From a bacterium (GTDB lineage: Bacteria > Zhuqueibacterota > Zhuqueibacteria > Thermofontimicrobiales > Thermofontimicrobiaceae), in the NCBI GenBank assembly GCA_025453735.1, contig JALOPY010000353.1, positions 1-6,370 on the forward strand: a stretch of 6,370 bases of DNA. The letters are read 5' to 3'. Shown here piece by piece: positions 5,407 through 6,370 of the stretch. The position numbers and the translations under genes were made by a program. The notes beneath the pieces are model-generated. The model was not told the origin of the DNA, did no database searches, and worked only from the letters and a program-made list of their open reading frames with translations. Numbering within the stretch: the stretch's first letter is position 1; every line of letters begins with the position of its first letter.

Positions 5407-5417
5407 ATGAAATCCTT

Positions 5418-6370
5418 TTACGGTTTGAAGTATCGAACTAAATCTTCAAAGCGTTTTTTGTTATTGGCGTGACCGTACGCTTCCTGATAGGAAATTTTTT
5501 CACCCCGGTGCAGTGCTACCAGATCCTGCTCCATGGTGATCATCCCGATATGACCCGATTGATAGATCAACTGATAAATCTCATCCGTATTATTGTTGCG
5601 AATCGCCGTCCGCACCGCTGGCGTGGCGACCAGCACCTCCTTTGCCAGGATCAATTTTCCATCCAGGCTGGGCACCAGTTTTTGAGAAATGACACACACC
5701 AGCACATCTGCCAATCGTTCTCGAATTCTTGATTGTTCCAGGGGCGGCGTCTCACCTAAAATTCGATCGATACTTTCTGTGGCCGACGATGTGTGCAGCG
5801 TTGTAAATACCTTGTGTCCGCTATCCGCGACTTCCAGAACCGTGGCAATCGTATCCGGGTCTCTCACCTCACCCAGGACGATAATGTCCGGATCCTGGCG
5901 CAACGCCTGAATGGTCCCTGCTTTGAAGCTAAGCACATCCCTGCCAATTTCGCGATGTCGCACAATCGATCGGATCGAGTCATGCACGTATTCCACCGGG
6001 TTGGAAATTATCACAATGTGGGCATCAGCCAACCGGTTATTCGCATCGATGATGGCATCGAGTGTTGCGCTTTTTCCCGAGCCGGTGATTCCGGTAATCA
6101 GCACCAATCCACGATCGACATATTTCAAACTCAGGAGTTTCAGCACCTCGGGATGAAATCCAAGGCTCTTCAAAGAACGAATTTCTGTCGGGATCAGCCG
6201 CATATTGATGCTGAGGTGATTCAATTCAAAATAAGCAGTCGCGCGGAAGCGCAGCCGGATGTTGTTCATCAGAATCGTATAGGAGAAATCGACAAAGCGA
6301 TTGGCGAATAAAGACTCCTGATCCTTCTTCGTCAAAATGTTCAAGATGAGAATATCTGTTTCATCCAGGG
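5418..6370 (-). CDS. pilT: PilT-like pilus retraction ATPase, N-terminus outside the window
   Basis: Cytoplasmic hexameric secretion-superfamily ATPase of the PilT/PilU group, which powers pilus disassembly and twitching. The frame is open to the right edge (317 visible residues), so roughly 50 residues of the N-terminal domain are missing; the TTG at 6344 is internal, since the residues before it still fit PilT. Visible motifs: Walker A GITGSGKS (6069-6092), Asp-box region ISNPVEYVH (5982-6008), Walker B with catalytic glutamate IIVLGEVRD (5859-5885), His box GHKVFTTLHT (5790-5819), and AVRTAIR (5598-5618) matching the AIRNLIR motif that PilT needs for retraction. The usual Asp-box reading IEDPIE is ISNPVE here, so both acidic residues of the Glu-Asp pair are replaced. 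The order and spacing of motifs and the absence of PilB-type N-terminal and zinc regions favour PilT/PilU over PilB. It could be a PilU-like accessory rather than the main motor. A 500-nt spacer and a palindrome separate it from pilM. Confidence 0.9.
   Translation of the reverse strand, partial: LDETDILILNILTKKDQESLFANRFVDFSYTILMNNIRLRFRATAYFELNHLSINMRLIPTEIRSLKSLGFHPEVLKLLSLKYVDRGLVLITGITGSGKSATLDAIIDANNRLADAHIVIISNPVEYVHDSIRSIVRHREIGRDVLSFKAGTIQALRQDPDIIVLGEVRDPDTIATVLEVADSGHKVFTTLHTSSATESIDRILGETPPLEQSRIRERLADVLVCVISQKLVPSLDGKLILAKEVLVATPAVRTAIRNNNTDEIYQLIYQSGHIGMITMEQDLVALHRGEKISYQEAYGHANNKKRFEDLVRYFKP

Larger units (their letters stand above)
4918..5417. other. 500-nt spacer between the pilT-like and pilM genes
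   Basis: No supportable gene. It contains the leader of pilM (4918-4980), about 60 nt without visible structure, a palindromic element (5040-5193), about 50 nt without visible structure, a CAGAG-rich repeat (5246-5362) and a perfect palindrome next to the pilT-like stop (5374-5406). The same two repeat families fill the spacer between the pilN and pilO genes, in the other order. Confidence 0.8.

Noticed and set aside
5689..6311. Several overlapping plus-strand ORFs opposite the PilT-like gene
   Set aside because: They are antisense shadows of a strongly conserved ATPase frame, with no ribosome sites or family motifs of their own.
6342..6344. TTG at 6344 as the true start of the PilT-like gene
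   Set aside because: The frame stays open to the edge, upstream codons (LDETDILIL) fit the PilT N-terminal domain, and starting here would remove a strand of that domain.

Overview
The window carries one block of type IV pilus (T4P) genes, all on the minus strand, so transcription runs from high to low coordinates. The order is a PilT-like motor ATPase (cut by the right edge), PilM, PilN, PilO with a PilP-like tail, and a PilQ-like secretin (cut by the left edge). This is the classical pilMNOPQ order with pilT upstream, so the source is a diderm bacterium with outer-membrane secretin-based pili. Moderate AT content, the degenerate repeats and the domain fusions would fit an uncultivated lineage near the FCB group (for example KSB1 or Calditrichota-like), but this is a guess; nothing here fixes the taxon.

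Layout: 5418-6370 PilT-like ATPase; 4918-5417 spacer with two dispersed repeats and a perfect palindrome just after the pilT stop; 4177-4917 PilM N-terminal part; 2343-4220 (frame open from 4265) a polyprotein-like ORF holding the PilM C-terminal part, a PilN module and two SPOR domains; 1666-2342 second spacer with the same two repeat families plus a nested hairpin; 757-1665 PilO-PilP; 1-744 secretin with signal peptide.

How it works together: PilM (cytoplasmic, actin-like), PilN and PilO (inner-membrane coiled-coil proteins), PilP (periplasm) and PilQ (outer-membrane pore) form the T4P alignment complex, and PilT drives pilus retraction. Here the complex seems to be packed into fewer chains: PilM is in line with PilN and with a periplasmic tail of two SPOR domains, a fold known to bind glycan strands of peptidoglycan stripped of peptides. 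PilP appears as a short domain at the end of PilO. The visible part of the secretin has only one N-terminal STN-type domain.

The main oddities are: the PilM reading frame is broken, with its two halves in different frames and overlapping, next to a tandem 7-mer; the PilT-like ATPase lacks both acidic residues of the usual Asp-box Glu-Asp pair; and the two unusually long spacers in what is normally a tight operon are filled with two families of imperfect repeats. One family is a roughly 150-bp element with outer and inner inverted repeats, present once in each spacer in opposite orientations. No clearly new defence or mobile system is visible; the novelty lies in the architecture of the pilus complex and in the repeats.
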